Positions 46,214 through 57,680 of a stretch of DNA of 64,000 nt are shown here, in pieces. The notes beneath the pieces were generated by a model. That model worked only from the letters and a program-made list of their open reading frames with translations, was not told where the DNA came from and made no database searches. The position numbers were made by a program, and so were the translations under genes. Within the stretch, counting starts at the first letter, position 1. Every line of letters starts with the position of its first letter. Source of the DNA: Hericium rajendrae (Eukaryota > Basidiomycota > Agaricomycetes > Russulales > Hericiaceae); the NCBI GenBank assembly GCA_033439255.1, contig CM065879.1, forward strand, positions 4,408,501-4,472,500, given 5' to 3'.

Positions 46214-46450
46214 GGCTCGGGTGGGTGGGTGGGCCGTGAGTCTTTCATTCTTTGATCTACCACACCGAGCTCATCCTCCATTTATTTTCCAGCTACGGGC
46301 GCTATAAAATTTCTTGGGATCGAGAGGACTCCGGGCTCGGGTGGGTGGGTGGGCCGTAAGTCCTTCAATGTTTTGACTCACCACGTCATTGCTCAACTTC
46401 CGTTTGTTTACAGCTAGCGGTGCTACAAAATTTCTGCGATGGGAGGTCGG
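46214..46450 (+). other. Tandem exon-intron unit with GGGT runs beside 5' splice sites
   Basis: A unit repeated at 120-bp spacing. GGGTGGGTGGGTGGGCC (46219-46235) abuts GTGAGT, and an intron-like stretch runs 46236-46292 to TTCCAG. The second copy has GGGTGGGTGGGTGGGCC (46339-46355) abutting GTAAGT, with the intron 46356-46413 ending TTTACAG. The 63-nt stretch between looks like a duplicated exon (CTACGGGCGCTATAAAATTTC versus a close variant). The G runs could form quadruplexes. No long reading frame is present, so this is probably spliced non-coding RNA or UTR. Confidence 0.5.
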
Positions 46451-47082
46451 GAAGATATATCAAGGCGCGTGGACATGTTGGATTCAATCTTATTCATTTC
46501 TCTTGTTATGGCCCCCTTCGCTAACGTCGCTTGACCTAGCTTTGCTACAGATCACACATATGTCCTCCCCGCACCAAGCCTTGATCTGGGAGAAGATGTG
46601 GCGATCTGACTACTTCGTCTTTCGCTGGTTTCCTTGCTTCATGCCATGTTCTGACCTTTTTATTCCTATAGCGTGCGCTCAACGCGCCGCCCACTGTGCA
46701 TTCTTTCCAGGCCTTTTTGAGGTTGGGGCTCTGTCTCCGTCGCGTTTTGAAGGCTGCGCTGTTTGTTTATATCATGTCCATTTTCGATTCTCGCGTATAT
46801 CTGGTTCTATGTTGCGTGGTATTCGGAATAATTTCGGGCTCGATTCTGGGTAATCTTATGTGATTCTAGAGTGAAATAATACACGTCATAAGAGCAAAAG
46901 AACTGCTTTTGTAGTCCTCTTTTGAAAATCGGGGGAAATGGGGAATATATTTCACGTCACGTGCCGAGGAATATGGGCGCGTTGCCGTCGCCGTGTCCTG
47001 CAGCGAGCACGCAAGTTCTGCTCTTGACCACCTTGAAGGCATCTTTTCTCAACCGTCATATGCGCCCCAACTCCCATCAATC

Positions 47083-50000
47083 ATGACTGGGACTTCGGGC
47101 TACTCAATAGCCCGTCTGTTGTTCCTCGGACTCGTCTTCCACCTCGTCTACATCGGCACCGTCTTCGACTGCTACTTCACGAGTCCAGTGGTCCATGGCA
47201 TGCGCCCTTATAAAGTCTCCCACGCGCCAGCGAAGCGTCTGGTGCTGATCGTAGGTGTGCATGAACGGAGCTTTACTTGTGTTGCGCGTAAGGTTGACTG
47301 AATGACTGCATACAGGCGACGGCTTGCGCGCCGACTTTGTGTTCAGCGCGAATGCGACTGCGATTGTCCCACAGGCGCCTGAACGCGTCGCGCCGTATCT
47401 CCGAGAGGTAGTAGAGTCTAGGGGCGCGTATGGGATATCGCATACTAGGGTGCCGACGGAGAGCAGGCCGGGGCACGTTGCTATCATTGGTGTGTGGATC
47501 TTCCCAGAGTTTCGGATGTTCAGATGTTGAAAGTCCTTCAGCTGGAATGTACGAGGATGTATCTGCTGTAACAAAGGTCTATTCGTTGATATTTCTGGTC
47601 GGATGTGATTGCACTGAACTCTGAGAGCAGGGATGGAAGACCAATCCGGTGCGCGTCGACCGCTCTATTTCTGGGCCTGTCTTCTGAAGCAGCGATAAAC
47701 ATAGGTGGAATTTGATTCCGTATTTAACCAATCCAGCCATACCTTCAGCTTTGGGTCACCGGATATATTACCCATGTTCGCAAGAGGTGCTACCCAGGAA
47801 AGGTCAAGACGTGGTGCTATGAAGATGAGGATGAGGATTTCACTAAAGGTAAATCCCAACTTTTCATTTCCTGTCAGCGATTTTGAACCCTGAGGCAGAT
47901 GCGACCGCGTTGGATATATGGGTCTTGGACCAGCTGCAGGTTCTGCTGAAGAACGCTACGTCGGATGATACCTTGAACTCTCAACTTCGCGAAGACGGAG
48001 TCGTATTCTTCTTACATCTTTTGGGTTTGGATACCACTGGACACTCATATAGACCGCATTCGAAGGTATTTCGGAAAAGAATCACGTCCTGCTGGAATAG
48101 TGCGAGCTTACGCGGAAGTTAGGAATATATGCATAATATCGAAGTCGTGGACGGCATTGTGCGCGACGCGGAGAAGCTACTATTAGATTTTTACGGTGAC
48201 TCAGAGACAAGCTACATCTTTACCGCTGATCACGGCATGTCGAAAATCGGGAACCATGGCGACGGCGGTATGTCCTCTTCAACCCAGCAGTTGCAATGCT
48301 TATTTCAGACCGAATACAGATCCCGACAGCACTCGCACACCACTAATAGCGTGGGGTGCGGGCATCCGTGGTCCTCAACCAGCCCCTTCGCCGGAAATTG
48401 ATGAGTACTCTGCACCCTGGGAGCTGTCGCACCTTGTGCGGCGCGATGTTGAGCAAGCAGACATCGCCGCGCTGATGTCGACGCTCCTTGGCATGCCTTG
48501 GCCTGTCAATTCTGTAGGCGTGCTGCCTGACATCAATGCAACGCAATCTGGATACCTCGAGACGAGCGAGGGTGAGAAAGGCGTTGCGAGAGCCGGACTC
48601 ACGAACGCACAGGTATTCTTCGCTTCTTGTTTTCTAGCAGAGCGATTGTTCATTATTGGTTTAGGTGCTTTTAGAGCATTACCGGGTAAAGGAAAGTGGT
48701 CCTTTCCATCATTTTCTATCTTCAACTATCAACTTACTGCTTGCTTGTATTGTCACGAAGAGCTTAAGCGACAGCATGCCTTGAGATACAAACCATTTAA
48801 CGGCATCGATCATTCCACAGAGTTCCCAGGCTGGTCCGATATATCTCAAATTGAAAAGTTGATCCACGAGAGCCATTACCGAGAGGCTCGAGCGACGACC
48901 TACGAACTCGTGCAGACGACTTTACAGGGTCTGCGATATCTGGAAACGTATGACAGGACTTTTATCCGTATGATGGTCAGCGTCGCGTACACCGGCTGGA
49001 TCGCTTATAGCACTGCGTTTATTCTCGCCCCAGTCGCGTCCTCACAACGCGTATCTGGCCTTACGATCATCGCAGCCTCGATTGTCATCGTCTTCTGGTC
49101 GCTTTTCGCCATCGAGAAGGCACCATGGACCTTCTACGTCTACATCGTATTTCCCGTGTACTTCTGGCGGGGCGCTGCCTCTCGAATCTGGGATCCCCTT
49201 ATGGCGCTGGCGACGACAGGCCGGTTATCCTATGGCGGGAGGAAAGAGGTGTTCACTATGGCCGGTGGAGCTGCGTTGACGGTGGCTGCATTGCAATGCA
49301 TGGTTGTGCGTTCCATCTCTTCACATATAACTCCAGATTGCTACCTTATTGACCATCGGACTTACGCAGCTCGGGTACACGCACCGTACGTTATGGAGCG
49401 TGGGCTTTAGCATCATCGGCGTCTTGTGGCCCTTGACGTCATGGCCTTCAACTCTTTTGCAGCAAAGACCGGGTTTACTTGTTGCGTGGGCGATGTCTTG
49501 TCTCATCAGTGCGATTTTCCCGTTGTTGAGGGTAGATCCTGACGAGGGCCTTGTGACAATGTGAGTCCGCCAGTCCTTGCAGGTACATTTCTGTTTGCCT
49601 CTAACACATACCTTCGCGATGTGACCTACAGACTTGGTGGAGGATCATGCATGCTCATAGCTGGTGTGCTTGGCATCTCTGTGTTCGTACGTGGCAAGGG
49701 GAAGTCGAACGAAGCTCTGAGGCAGATGTTCGGCATCCAGGTGAGAGGAGATGGTTTCGAGGCACTCAGAATCTGATGCATTCCCTGGCTCCAGCTTGTT
49801 TTCATAGGAACAAGCATGGCTATCACGGCGAGCTCCGTCGCCAGTCTCCAAGCAAAGCTGGGTCTTCCCATCTTCAACCAGCTCGCTGGCTGGCTTGTGC
49901 TCGGTAAGCCTCTTCATTCGCATATCCCCCATTCTTATCAAATATTCCCCAACAGTGGCCGCCTCCATATACCCATTTCTCCAATCAGTGACGCATCCCG

Positions 50001-50981
50001 ATCCCCTGAGACGAAACTGCTAACGTACTTCCTCATTTTGTCCGTGCTTCGTCATCCTATCCATCCGCGCCGAAGGTCTGTTCTACCTCTCATACTGCAC
50101 AACATTGTACATCTGGATCCGCGTCGAAGAGGCCGTGCGCTCCAGCCATGTGCAGTTGAATGGAGAAGTTGCGAAGGCTAATGGGGATGCGAAGAAGGCT
50201 GGTGGCGCGGACCTTGTTGATGGGCTGGAATCGATTTCGCTTGAGAGTAAATGATGTGCGGGTTGCGCTGTTTTTCCTGTTTTTCGTGCAGGTTGGGTTT
50301 TTTGGAACGGGAAAGTGGGTGAAATTCAGTTGTCTCTTGGTGTGGTTTCTCTGACGGTATATCTCGTCTTGCAGTGTCGCGTCGATATCGTGAGTCTTGC
50401 AATTCTCTGCAGTTTCAGACGTTGACATCTTCTTGCAGGTCATTCTACCTGGAGCCCGTATACCGCCTAGTCCCCATATTCAACCCTTTCCTAATGGCGT
50501 CTCTTCTAGTAAGTCTCATTGACTTTTTGACTGTACCGCTTGCTTATCGAGCAACGTAGATTTTCAAAATCATAGCGCCATACGTTCAGCTCTCAGCATG
50601 CTTCGCCCTGCTCAACAAACGGCTCGGCATGCCCCCGTTCGCGCTCTTCCTTGTCGCGCTGGCGCTGACAGATGGTACGCATGCACGCGGCTCGTCCACT
50701 CCATCCATTCACGCGTCTGACGAATGGCCCAGGCATGACGATGACGTTCTTCTTCAACGTCACGGACACAGGTAATACATCATGCTTGCGGACTTGTTGA
50801 CGGTTGGCTGACGCATCGCGAAGGGTCGTGGCTGCAGATCGGCCAGTCGATCTCGCACTTCTGCATCACGTCGCTGCTGCTCGTGTTTTCGGCGGGCATA
50901 TCAGCGGCGGGCGAGCATCTCATGCGCGACCAGCGTGCGGGCGCGGGGGAAGGTGGATTGAGGTGGATTAAGGCATGCTGA
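47083..50981 (+). CDS. MCD4: GPI ethanolamine phosphate transferase 1 (Mcd4/PIG-N), 19 exons
   Basis: An ER membrane enzyme that adds ethanolamine phosphate to the first mannose of the GPI precursor. I can place 19 exons with GT-AG introns of 40-70 nt. The N-terminus ([21 protein letters not shown]) is a signal anchor. The alkaline-phosphatase-like domain shows [72 protein letters not shown] and GNHGDG. The C-terminal PigN domain is multi-pass and ends with [28 protein letters not shown] and GEHLMRD. Four apparent frame changes occur, near 47,793, 50,005, 50,047 and 50,229. At least two fall in C runs. Mcd4 is essential in yeast, so assembly error is more likely than true loss. Confidence 0.93.
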
Positions 50982-51804
50982 TTTATTGACATGAGTCCGA
51001 GTGCGTTCGTTCATTTTCATTTTCAATTTTGAATCATGCTACGATGGCTCATCGATCCGGATATGTTGTAGACAAGAAGTAAAGACATCGCTATTCTGTG
51101 TGTACAGATGGAGATAATCGCGAAGTCGAGATCCGTGACGCTTGTATACCAATCGCGTCGATCGAGGAGAGATTGCATCGACATCGACGCCTGCGCGGCT
51201 TCGGCGAGCCTATCGCAGGATGTGCATGGTTCCGGGTCGTGATGGGCAATTGACAAGCCTAGCATGCGTGTACGCGTGTAAGTGCTGCCAAATCATGACT
51301 GATTGAGGCATGATACGTGAAGTTTGAAGAGGGATCGTGTGGTCTTCGTTGGGCCTTCGTGACGTTTGTTGGTCCCAGAAGGTCCCAGACCGTCGTGTGA
51401 TGATCCGGACCTGGCTATGGAACGTGTTGTATTTGGAGTGCATGAGTTCATCTGCGTCGTGTTGACGCTGATCAATCAACACAGCATGTCAGCACAGAAA
51501 TAGAGCTTGTGTACACTGTTGTTAGACCAGCGAAGAGAGGGTTTTCAACAAGCTTTCGACATCAAGAAGAGCCGTTCAGATTAGTATCTCGTCTGTAAAT
51601 CTTCTGCGAGTACTATTGTTTCACATCGGGGGCGGCGCTTATAGAGAATTTCAATAGAATTGCCGATCAACGAGCGCTTATGGGAACCGGGGGCCGGTGT
51701 CCGGGGGACAATTGAACTGGTCTTCGGATGGTCTCTCGAAACAGCCGTTTCAGACGAAAAGACCCCCCTTCAAACATTTTTATTGTCCTTTACCACCGTC
51801 CTCC
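50982..51804. other. Intergenic between MCD4 and the OTU gene
   Basis: Only short minus-strand frames without splice support. It should contain the MCD4 terminator and the OTU promoter. Confidence 0.45.
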
Positions 51805-54049
51805 ATGGGCTCATCGAAGAGGCATCAGCGAAGCTTGAAAGCTCCGCCACAAAGTGAGTACGTCGCAGCCGGTCTCGAGCGTGGTGCTGATCAAGCGTGG
51901 GGTCGGCGTGCAGTGCGACGCACGACGAGGTCGAGCAAGGGCAGGGTGAGTCCCGTTAGTTCCGTACCACCGTTTTCTTATCTGACAATTGTACTATGTC
52001 CTTTATATCGTGTGGAATCGCATCGTGATGGCCCGTGCTGCCGTTGCTGCCCTTTGTGACCGTCGGGCGTGACGCGGACACAGCTCCTCAGCGATCCCAC
52101 CGAGAACACGCAGCAGCTCACGAGCCAGCTCCGCCAGCTGGGGCTCTACGCTGCGGACACGCTCGGGGATGGGAACTGCCTTTTCAGAGCCCTGTCGGAC
52201 CAGTTGTACGGGACGGAGGGCTATCATCTGCAATTGCGCAGGGATATCTGCGACTGGATAGAGAAGCACAAGACACGATATGAGCCGTTCGTCGAGGATG
52301 AACGCGGGCTCGATGTGCATCTACAGCTCATGCGGCAACCTGGTGAGTTTTGCATCATGGCGTTCCATGTTCGACGAACATTTTGGTCCTCGTGCCATCG
52401 CCGCATTCGGCTTTGTTGTCCTGGGCTACGAGCTTGTTTTCGGCTGTGGGACTGTCACTGCGTTCTCGTGGTTGGACCATAATTGGTGGACATAAAAGTC
52501 AAAAGAGTCTATGACAGGAGTGCCACAGCTGAATATCTCACAATGAATCTAGTCTGCAGACACGCTGCTTACATGCGGGACTCGGTTCCTGGCATTCCTG
52601 GAAAGTAATCAGCGTGTCCCCAGAAAGAATCCATTCTGAGCCGATCTTAGCCTGCCGGAGATATGGTGGCGTCCAATTAGCAATTGGCTTGCGAGTTATG
52701 ATCTGCAGCGTCCCCGGCCTCTGTCCGATTGTTTTCCATCAAAGGCTATTTTGTTTCCGCTTTTTCAATCTCCGTTCTTCTCCTTCGTTCTTCCTATCTA
52801 TGGCATCTTTTTCAGTGTACTCAAATTCCTCTCATCTACAGCGACATATGGCGGTCACCTAGAATTATCCGCCTTCGCACATATGGCACGCCGAGACGTG
52901 AAAGTGATCCAACCTGGCCTGGTCTACGTTATCGAATGGGCATCCGGCTGGGACCCAGCACCTCCCGATGTTGACGCATCCACGCCTTCGTCGTCATCAC
53001 CCCCAACTCCAGACGAGGCGCTCGACGATCGATTACGTCGCCCGACCAGACGCGAGCGCAAACGGGCGGAGAAAGACAAGCTTCCTCCTCCGCCATCAGC
53101 CGATGACAGCGACGACGAATCTACCGGCACAGTCTACGTTGCGTGCGTGGGGTCCTCGTTTCACTTCCGTGGACAGTACTAATTTTGATGACGTCATCAG
53201 CTATCACGATTGGGAACACTTCTCGTCCATCCGCAATTTGCGAGGCCCACATGCCGGCCCCCGAAAGCGCGAGAAACCTAGTCTCAAACGTGAACGACCT
53301 CCCACTGCCCCCTTCCAAACCGAAATCAACCTCGAAATCGAAGCCCCCATCCAAAGCGTCCTCGCGCGCCGCGTCCAAACCCCTCTCAGCCATCCGATCC
53401 CGCCCGGACCTCGAACCGGCACTATCCGCCCCACCGACTCCCTCCCAGATCCCCCTCCCGCCCTCGCGCTCCATCTCGCCCGCGCCGCGCTTGGCCTCCC
53501 AAGCCTGGCCCTCAACTCCGCATCACCATCACCATCCGCGCCCTCCGCCGATGCGCTCCCACGCATGCGCGACCAGCGCTCGCCAAAGCGGACCTTCGAT
53601 GAATCGAGCGGCTCCTCGGAGGCAACCACGTCCGAGAGCGCGCACAAGCGCAGCAAACACGCCGACGCCGACGGTGACGTCGACATGACCGCCGACGCGC
53701 TCACGGACTTGGACACCGACGACGACGACGACGACGATGAAGATGAGGGCGCGGGCGACCCGGACGAGGACACGCCCGCGCTCTCGGAGAGCGCCAGCAC
53801 CGCGTCGTCGACGTCCTCGCCGTCGCCGCCGCCCGCCGAGCGCCCGCTCACGCGCCGCCAGCGCAAGGCGCTCGGGCTGCCGAAGCCGCGGCCCGCGCTC
53901 GCGGGGCAGCGCAGCGCGGGCAAGATCGTGATCCGGGCGGGCGCTTCCGCCGCGGCGCGGTGCGGAAGCAGGAGGAGCTGCGCGAGGAGTGGACGCGGAA
54001 CGGCGTCGGGCGCATGGACGTGAGGGGGTTTAGGGAGCTGAGGATCTAG
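51805..54049 (+). CDS. OTU-family deubiquitinase (OTUD3-like)
   Basis: A cysteine protease predicted to cleave ubiquitin chains. Exon 1 (MGSSKRHQRSLKAPPQ...) is basic. After a GTGAGT...GACACAG intron the OTU core begins: LGDGNCLFRALSDQLYG gives the catalytic Asp and Cys, followed by LRRDICDWIEKH and YEPFVEDERGLDVHL. A 499-nt intron (52343-52841) precedes TYGGHLELSAFAHMARRDVKV and YVIEWASGWDP. After a short intron, YHDWEHFSSIRNL gives the catalytic His. The C-terminal half is disordered, with acidic runs (near 53,715-53,770) and a final EEWTRNGVGRMDVRGFRELRI in a frame that differs by one base near 53,933. That shift lies in a C/G run and is probably an assembly error. Confidence 0.9.
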
Positions 54050-55028
54050 CGCCTGCTGTTCCGCCCGCATACCCTCACGACAGGCTGGCGCATCATTTTG
54101 CTCGCTCTTGCCCCGCCTCGCTTCGTGGACATGGATCTAGCATCGTATTTATTGGACCAGCACGCATTGCTCACGACTTCACGATCTCGTTGTATCATCA
54201 TCCATCACCCGCCGCGACACCACCGCATACCCGCGCTCCTCGTCACGCCCCCGTACACGGACATACCCGCATGTGTCGATAGAGAGCACACCACTAGCAG
54301 CTACTTACAGTTATCGCAACCGGTTTGGCGACGTACATCTCATTGCACGGCATCTTGTGTATACATAATTCAATTTGCAATTTTGTTCTGTCTGTTTTGG
54401 GTGGTGTGTGGATCGAGTTTTGCGGTCTGATGCATGGGCTCTTTGGGTGAGCTATCATAGAAGGCGAGCTAGACTGGTGGCCGCGCGTTCCGATCTTGTA
54501 TTTGGACGTCGGAAAATCTGATTATGAGGTTATGAGCAAGTAAGGATCATCCTGACCAGGAGGCACGTTGTGCGCTTGAATTCAAGGAAACAAGCAGTTA
54601 GAGATATACGAACCAGAGCTCGAGAAGATAAGCAGAGCATACAGGGAAGACAAACCGGAATGCAGCATTCACAGAATTGCAAGTTAACGCGGCGATAGCA
54701 TTGAAAAGAACGCTCATGCGCAGTGCCGAATGCCCGCATCTGCGGAAATATTCTGAGAATCATCGGTGGCGTAAGAGAAGGGGCGGACTGACCTTGAATA
54801 GACACGATGACAGCCATGGCCGGACATCCTACTGAAGAGCCATGGTCAAGTCGCGAACAGACAGGTTAAGGCATTGATGTGAGGGTAAATACATATCTGT
54901 ATGACCAGACGTTTGCATGGGTTCGATGTCCATAATTATCGAAAATGTTAGCACTCCAGAAACAGATTGATAGGACTTATCTGTCCTTCCTGAGAGTTCG
55001 TTCAGCGTAACCATGTTTCGCCGCGTAA
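54050..55028. other. Non-coding flank; downstream part of the copy B unit
   Basis: A short minus-strand spliced frame is conceivable: MAVIVSIQ, intron GTCAGT...TCTCAG, then a hydrophobic exon ending LLELWFVYL near 54,600. It follows the copy B non-coding unit. I see no homology or motif to support it. Confidence 0.3.
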
Positions 55029-55102
55029 CTGAAAGAAAAATAGAAATGAGCATGGTGTGGCAGGTAAAAATGTTGAAAAACTCACAGGCCACCCACCCAC
55101 CC
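55029..55102 (-). other. GGGT run and intron-like unit, copy B
   Basis: Minus-strand counterpart of 46214-46450. GGGTGGGTGGGTGGCCT precedes GTGAGT at 55085, and a 57-nt intron-like stretch ends CTTTCAG at 55029. The last G run here is only two bases. It lies 147 nt beyond the B hairpin module, compared with 141 nt in copy A. Confidence 0.5.
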
Positions 55103-55248
55103 GCACCTGGTATCCTCTCTAGTCCCCGCAAACTATCCATTCAATCTCGCTCCAGCCTATCTCTATACCAAATCCTCTTCTTCTCGACTCGTACCAATGG
55201 TGGCTATGAAAAACCGCTAAGTATCTCTAACGAAACTAATCCGAGACA

Positions 55249-55332
55249 GCCCATACAAAAACAAGGCCTACTTCTTAAGGCCATACAAAACCAATGGGCG
55301 ATACATAGAAACGGTCTGTTTCTTGAAACCGT
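55249..55332 (-). other. Structured non-coding module, copy B
   Basis: Hairpin 1 (55311-55332) is ACGGTTT/AAACCGT-side pairing read as ACGGTTT with AGACCGT, loop CAAGAAAC, including one G-U pair. Hairpin 2 (55265-55282) is GGCCT/AGGCC with loop TAAGAAGT, identical to copy A. The enclosing stem is GCCCAT/ATGGGC against ACCCGT/ACGGGT in copy A, so two base pairs changed on both sides. The distance from the stop of paralog B is 458 nt, the same as in copy A. Confidence 0.6.
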
Positions 55333-55789
55333 TACAGGAAAATAGCGGCAGGGGAAGACGAAAAGCATACATGATCCACATCCTAGAAAGAGAGATAATG
55401 ACGAGGAAAGTAGAAACGCACCGTTATCTAGAAGCATCCTAGGAGATTGAAAATCCGTAGGCCAGAGAGTCCAGAAACCCAGAAAGTCGCCAGAGACAGA
55501 AAACCAGAGCCAGAGAGCCAGAGAACAGCCAGAGCAAGGGAGCGTCCTCCCACAGTCACAAGAATCTGAGGCCAGGCCAAAGGAGAAATCCGAGGTCTTG
55601 AAGGTTTGAAGACAAGCCAGAGCAGCCAGGAATCCTGTAAAAGAAAGACCGAGAACCAGCTCGGGTCAACACCTCCCAACACTCGCATCACCTGCGTCGC
55701 CGCCTTGTACTTGGATTTTCGAATGTTGCTCCCTTGACGTCCGCTGCCCTTCCCATCCGCGGCCTCCACCTGTCCTACCCGCCGCGCGC

Positions 55790-56874
55790 TCAGAACGGCG
55801 CCTCGTACCATGCCTGGTTAGCACCATACATCACGGGCTCCTCATACTCCTCCAAATCCATCATCGCCATGTCCTCGGATACCACCGCAGGCTCGAGCGC
55901 ATACTCACCCTCTGGACTGGAGAAGTAAAAGTCCTGATCAAATGGCCGCAGCCGCCCATGTCCATTCAGCTTCGGCACGTCGAGGAAATCGTACAGCACC
56001 TGTGGCGGAAGCCGCACCGGCCGCGCAGCCTCCTTGGGACCCTGCAGGGTCAGCCCCGGGCGCACGCGCACGAGGTGGTCCGGGACGACGCGGCCGCCGC
56101 GGTCGAGCGCGGGCGGCGCGAGGCCGCTCGGCGAGGGCGGGTAACGGAAGCCGTCGACGACGACCCACTCGCGCTGCGGCTGCGCGACGGTGCCTTCCGC
56201 GGGCGGGATCACCGCTGGCTCCGCGGGGAGCGGCGCGCCGTTCCAGAACTTGGCCTCGTGGACCGCGCCGTGCGCGTCTGGACCTCGACGACGGTGAAGA
56301 CGCCACCCCAGTCGGGGCCCGCGCGGTCAGGTGGGGGCGGAGGAATGGGGTGGCGGGAGGCTTCGTATGGAGGTGCAGCGGGCCGCTTATCGGAAGCACC
56401 GGTGGGCGGCCGCGAGGTGGGGATCCAACCCATGGGACTCAGCCTGTCGCTGGCCTCGTCGATCTCGTCTATGGGTTCTTGCAGCTCCTGATGGGCTGCG
56501 AACTCGGCATAGGCCGGAGGAGCGTCCTCGCCCTCTTCATCCGAAAGAACGATGGTGGGGATGGGACCGACGGGCCTGGATGACCACCCGATGAGGGGAT
56601 ACGGGAGCAGCGACTTCAAGAACGCCAGCATGGCTGAACATGATTTGCATTGTCAATGAGCGAGATGTGGGAAAATAAGTTCATGACGGAGATGCGCACC
56701 TTCGACCGCTGCGGTCCAGCCGCGGATGGAGAGCGTGGCTTTGAAGAGCAGCAGAGTGCCGAATGCAAGGGCGACAGCGAGCCTGAACATCAAGTCTACC
56801 AGACGGAAGTTTGCTGGGACCCGGCGAGCCTGTTCGACAGGCATGGCGAGCGCCGTAAGAATGAAGGAAAGCAT
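55790..56874 (-). CDS. Paralog B: small membrane protein with Pro-rich cytosolic tail
   Basis: Exon 1 (MLSFILTALAMPVEQARRV...) has the membrane segment LVDLMFRLAVALAFGTLLLF. An intron (GTGCGC...GTTCAG) at the same place as in paralog A leads to AMLAFLKSLLPYPLIGW. An acidic DEEGEDAPPAY, a Pro-rich stretch, VHEAKFWNGAPL and DQDFYFSSPEGEYALEP follow; the last two match VYEAKYWNGAPL and DEVFWFPKLGRYFP of paralog A. The frame changes once, near 56,270, in a GC-rich run. It is oriented toward paralog A, so the two form an inverted pair about 10 kb apart. Function unknown. Confidence 0.6.
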
Positions 56875-56877
56875 GAT

Positions 56878-56891
56878 GGTTGCCAGCAACC
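56878..56891 (-). promoter_or_regulatory. Leader palindrome GGTTGCTGGCAACC, paralog B
   Basis: Same 14-bp inverted repeat as upstream of paralog A, ending 3 nt before the ATG at 56874. Its identity in otherwise diverged leaders suggests constraint. Confidence 0.5.
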
Positions 56892-57680
56892 GTGGATATA
56901 ACGATCACAGATAACGGACGACAAGCGCTGCTCGTTTGTAGTAGACACTCGTTTCTTTGGTTTCGACCAGTAGTCGTACTTCTATGGCTGTGCAGCCTGA
57001 ATGTTGAACTGTATCAGCGATTTCGTTCAAACTTATTGCGAACTGACCGCGTGAATGCAAAACTGAAAACCAATGGTCATATTCATAATCCTGGACAGTA
57101 ATCAATCGAATGGTGAGACAGAAAAATTATTGACGTTGGTCAAATGAAATAGATCTTCAGGATACTAGTCTGAGATGGCATGACGGTAGCGACACGACGG
57201 CCGCGGCGGGATGTCACCAGAGTATCTGCGAGGCCGCTACAGATTGATCGATATTTATCGAAGTCTTCCTCGACATTCCTTCGAAATGACACGAAATGGT
57301 CCAAGATGAACACTTACGAGAGAGGACGGGGTGATCCAGTCGGGGACATACCAGACGGCACCATCTTCAATAAATCTCAATGAGACTGAGTCCTGGAGCC
57401 CAACGTGCCAACTCGGAAAACCGCAAGTATTAATAGTCTGACAAGTATACAGCATTACAAATACAGTTTTACAAGTATGATGACGAGATGAGGAGAGGAA
57501 AAAAGAATGGTACAGAAATGTTGGATGCAGCGTTAATATACAATGAGGAGGATGTGAAAAAATTATACAATGAAATATCAGTCCCGAGCGTGCAGCTCCG
57601 AGTGTAGATTCGTTTACAGTGCAGCAGTTGAGTGAGATCCGTGGAGATTCCTTTTGGGTGGGCATGCGCGGAGTCCGTGC
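56892..57680. other. Intergenic
   Basis: No supported gene. It holds the upstream region of paralog B and the 3' flank of the Rds1-like gene. Confidence 0.4.
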
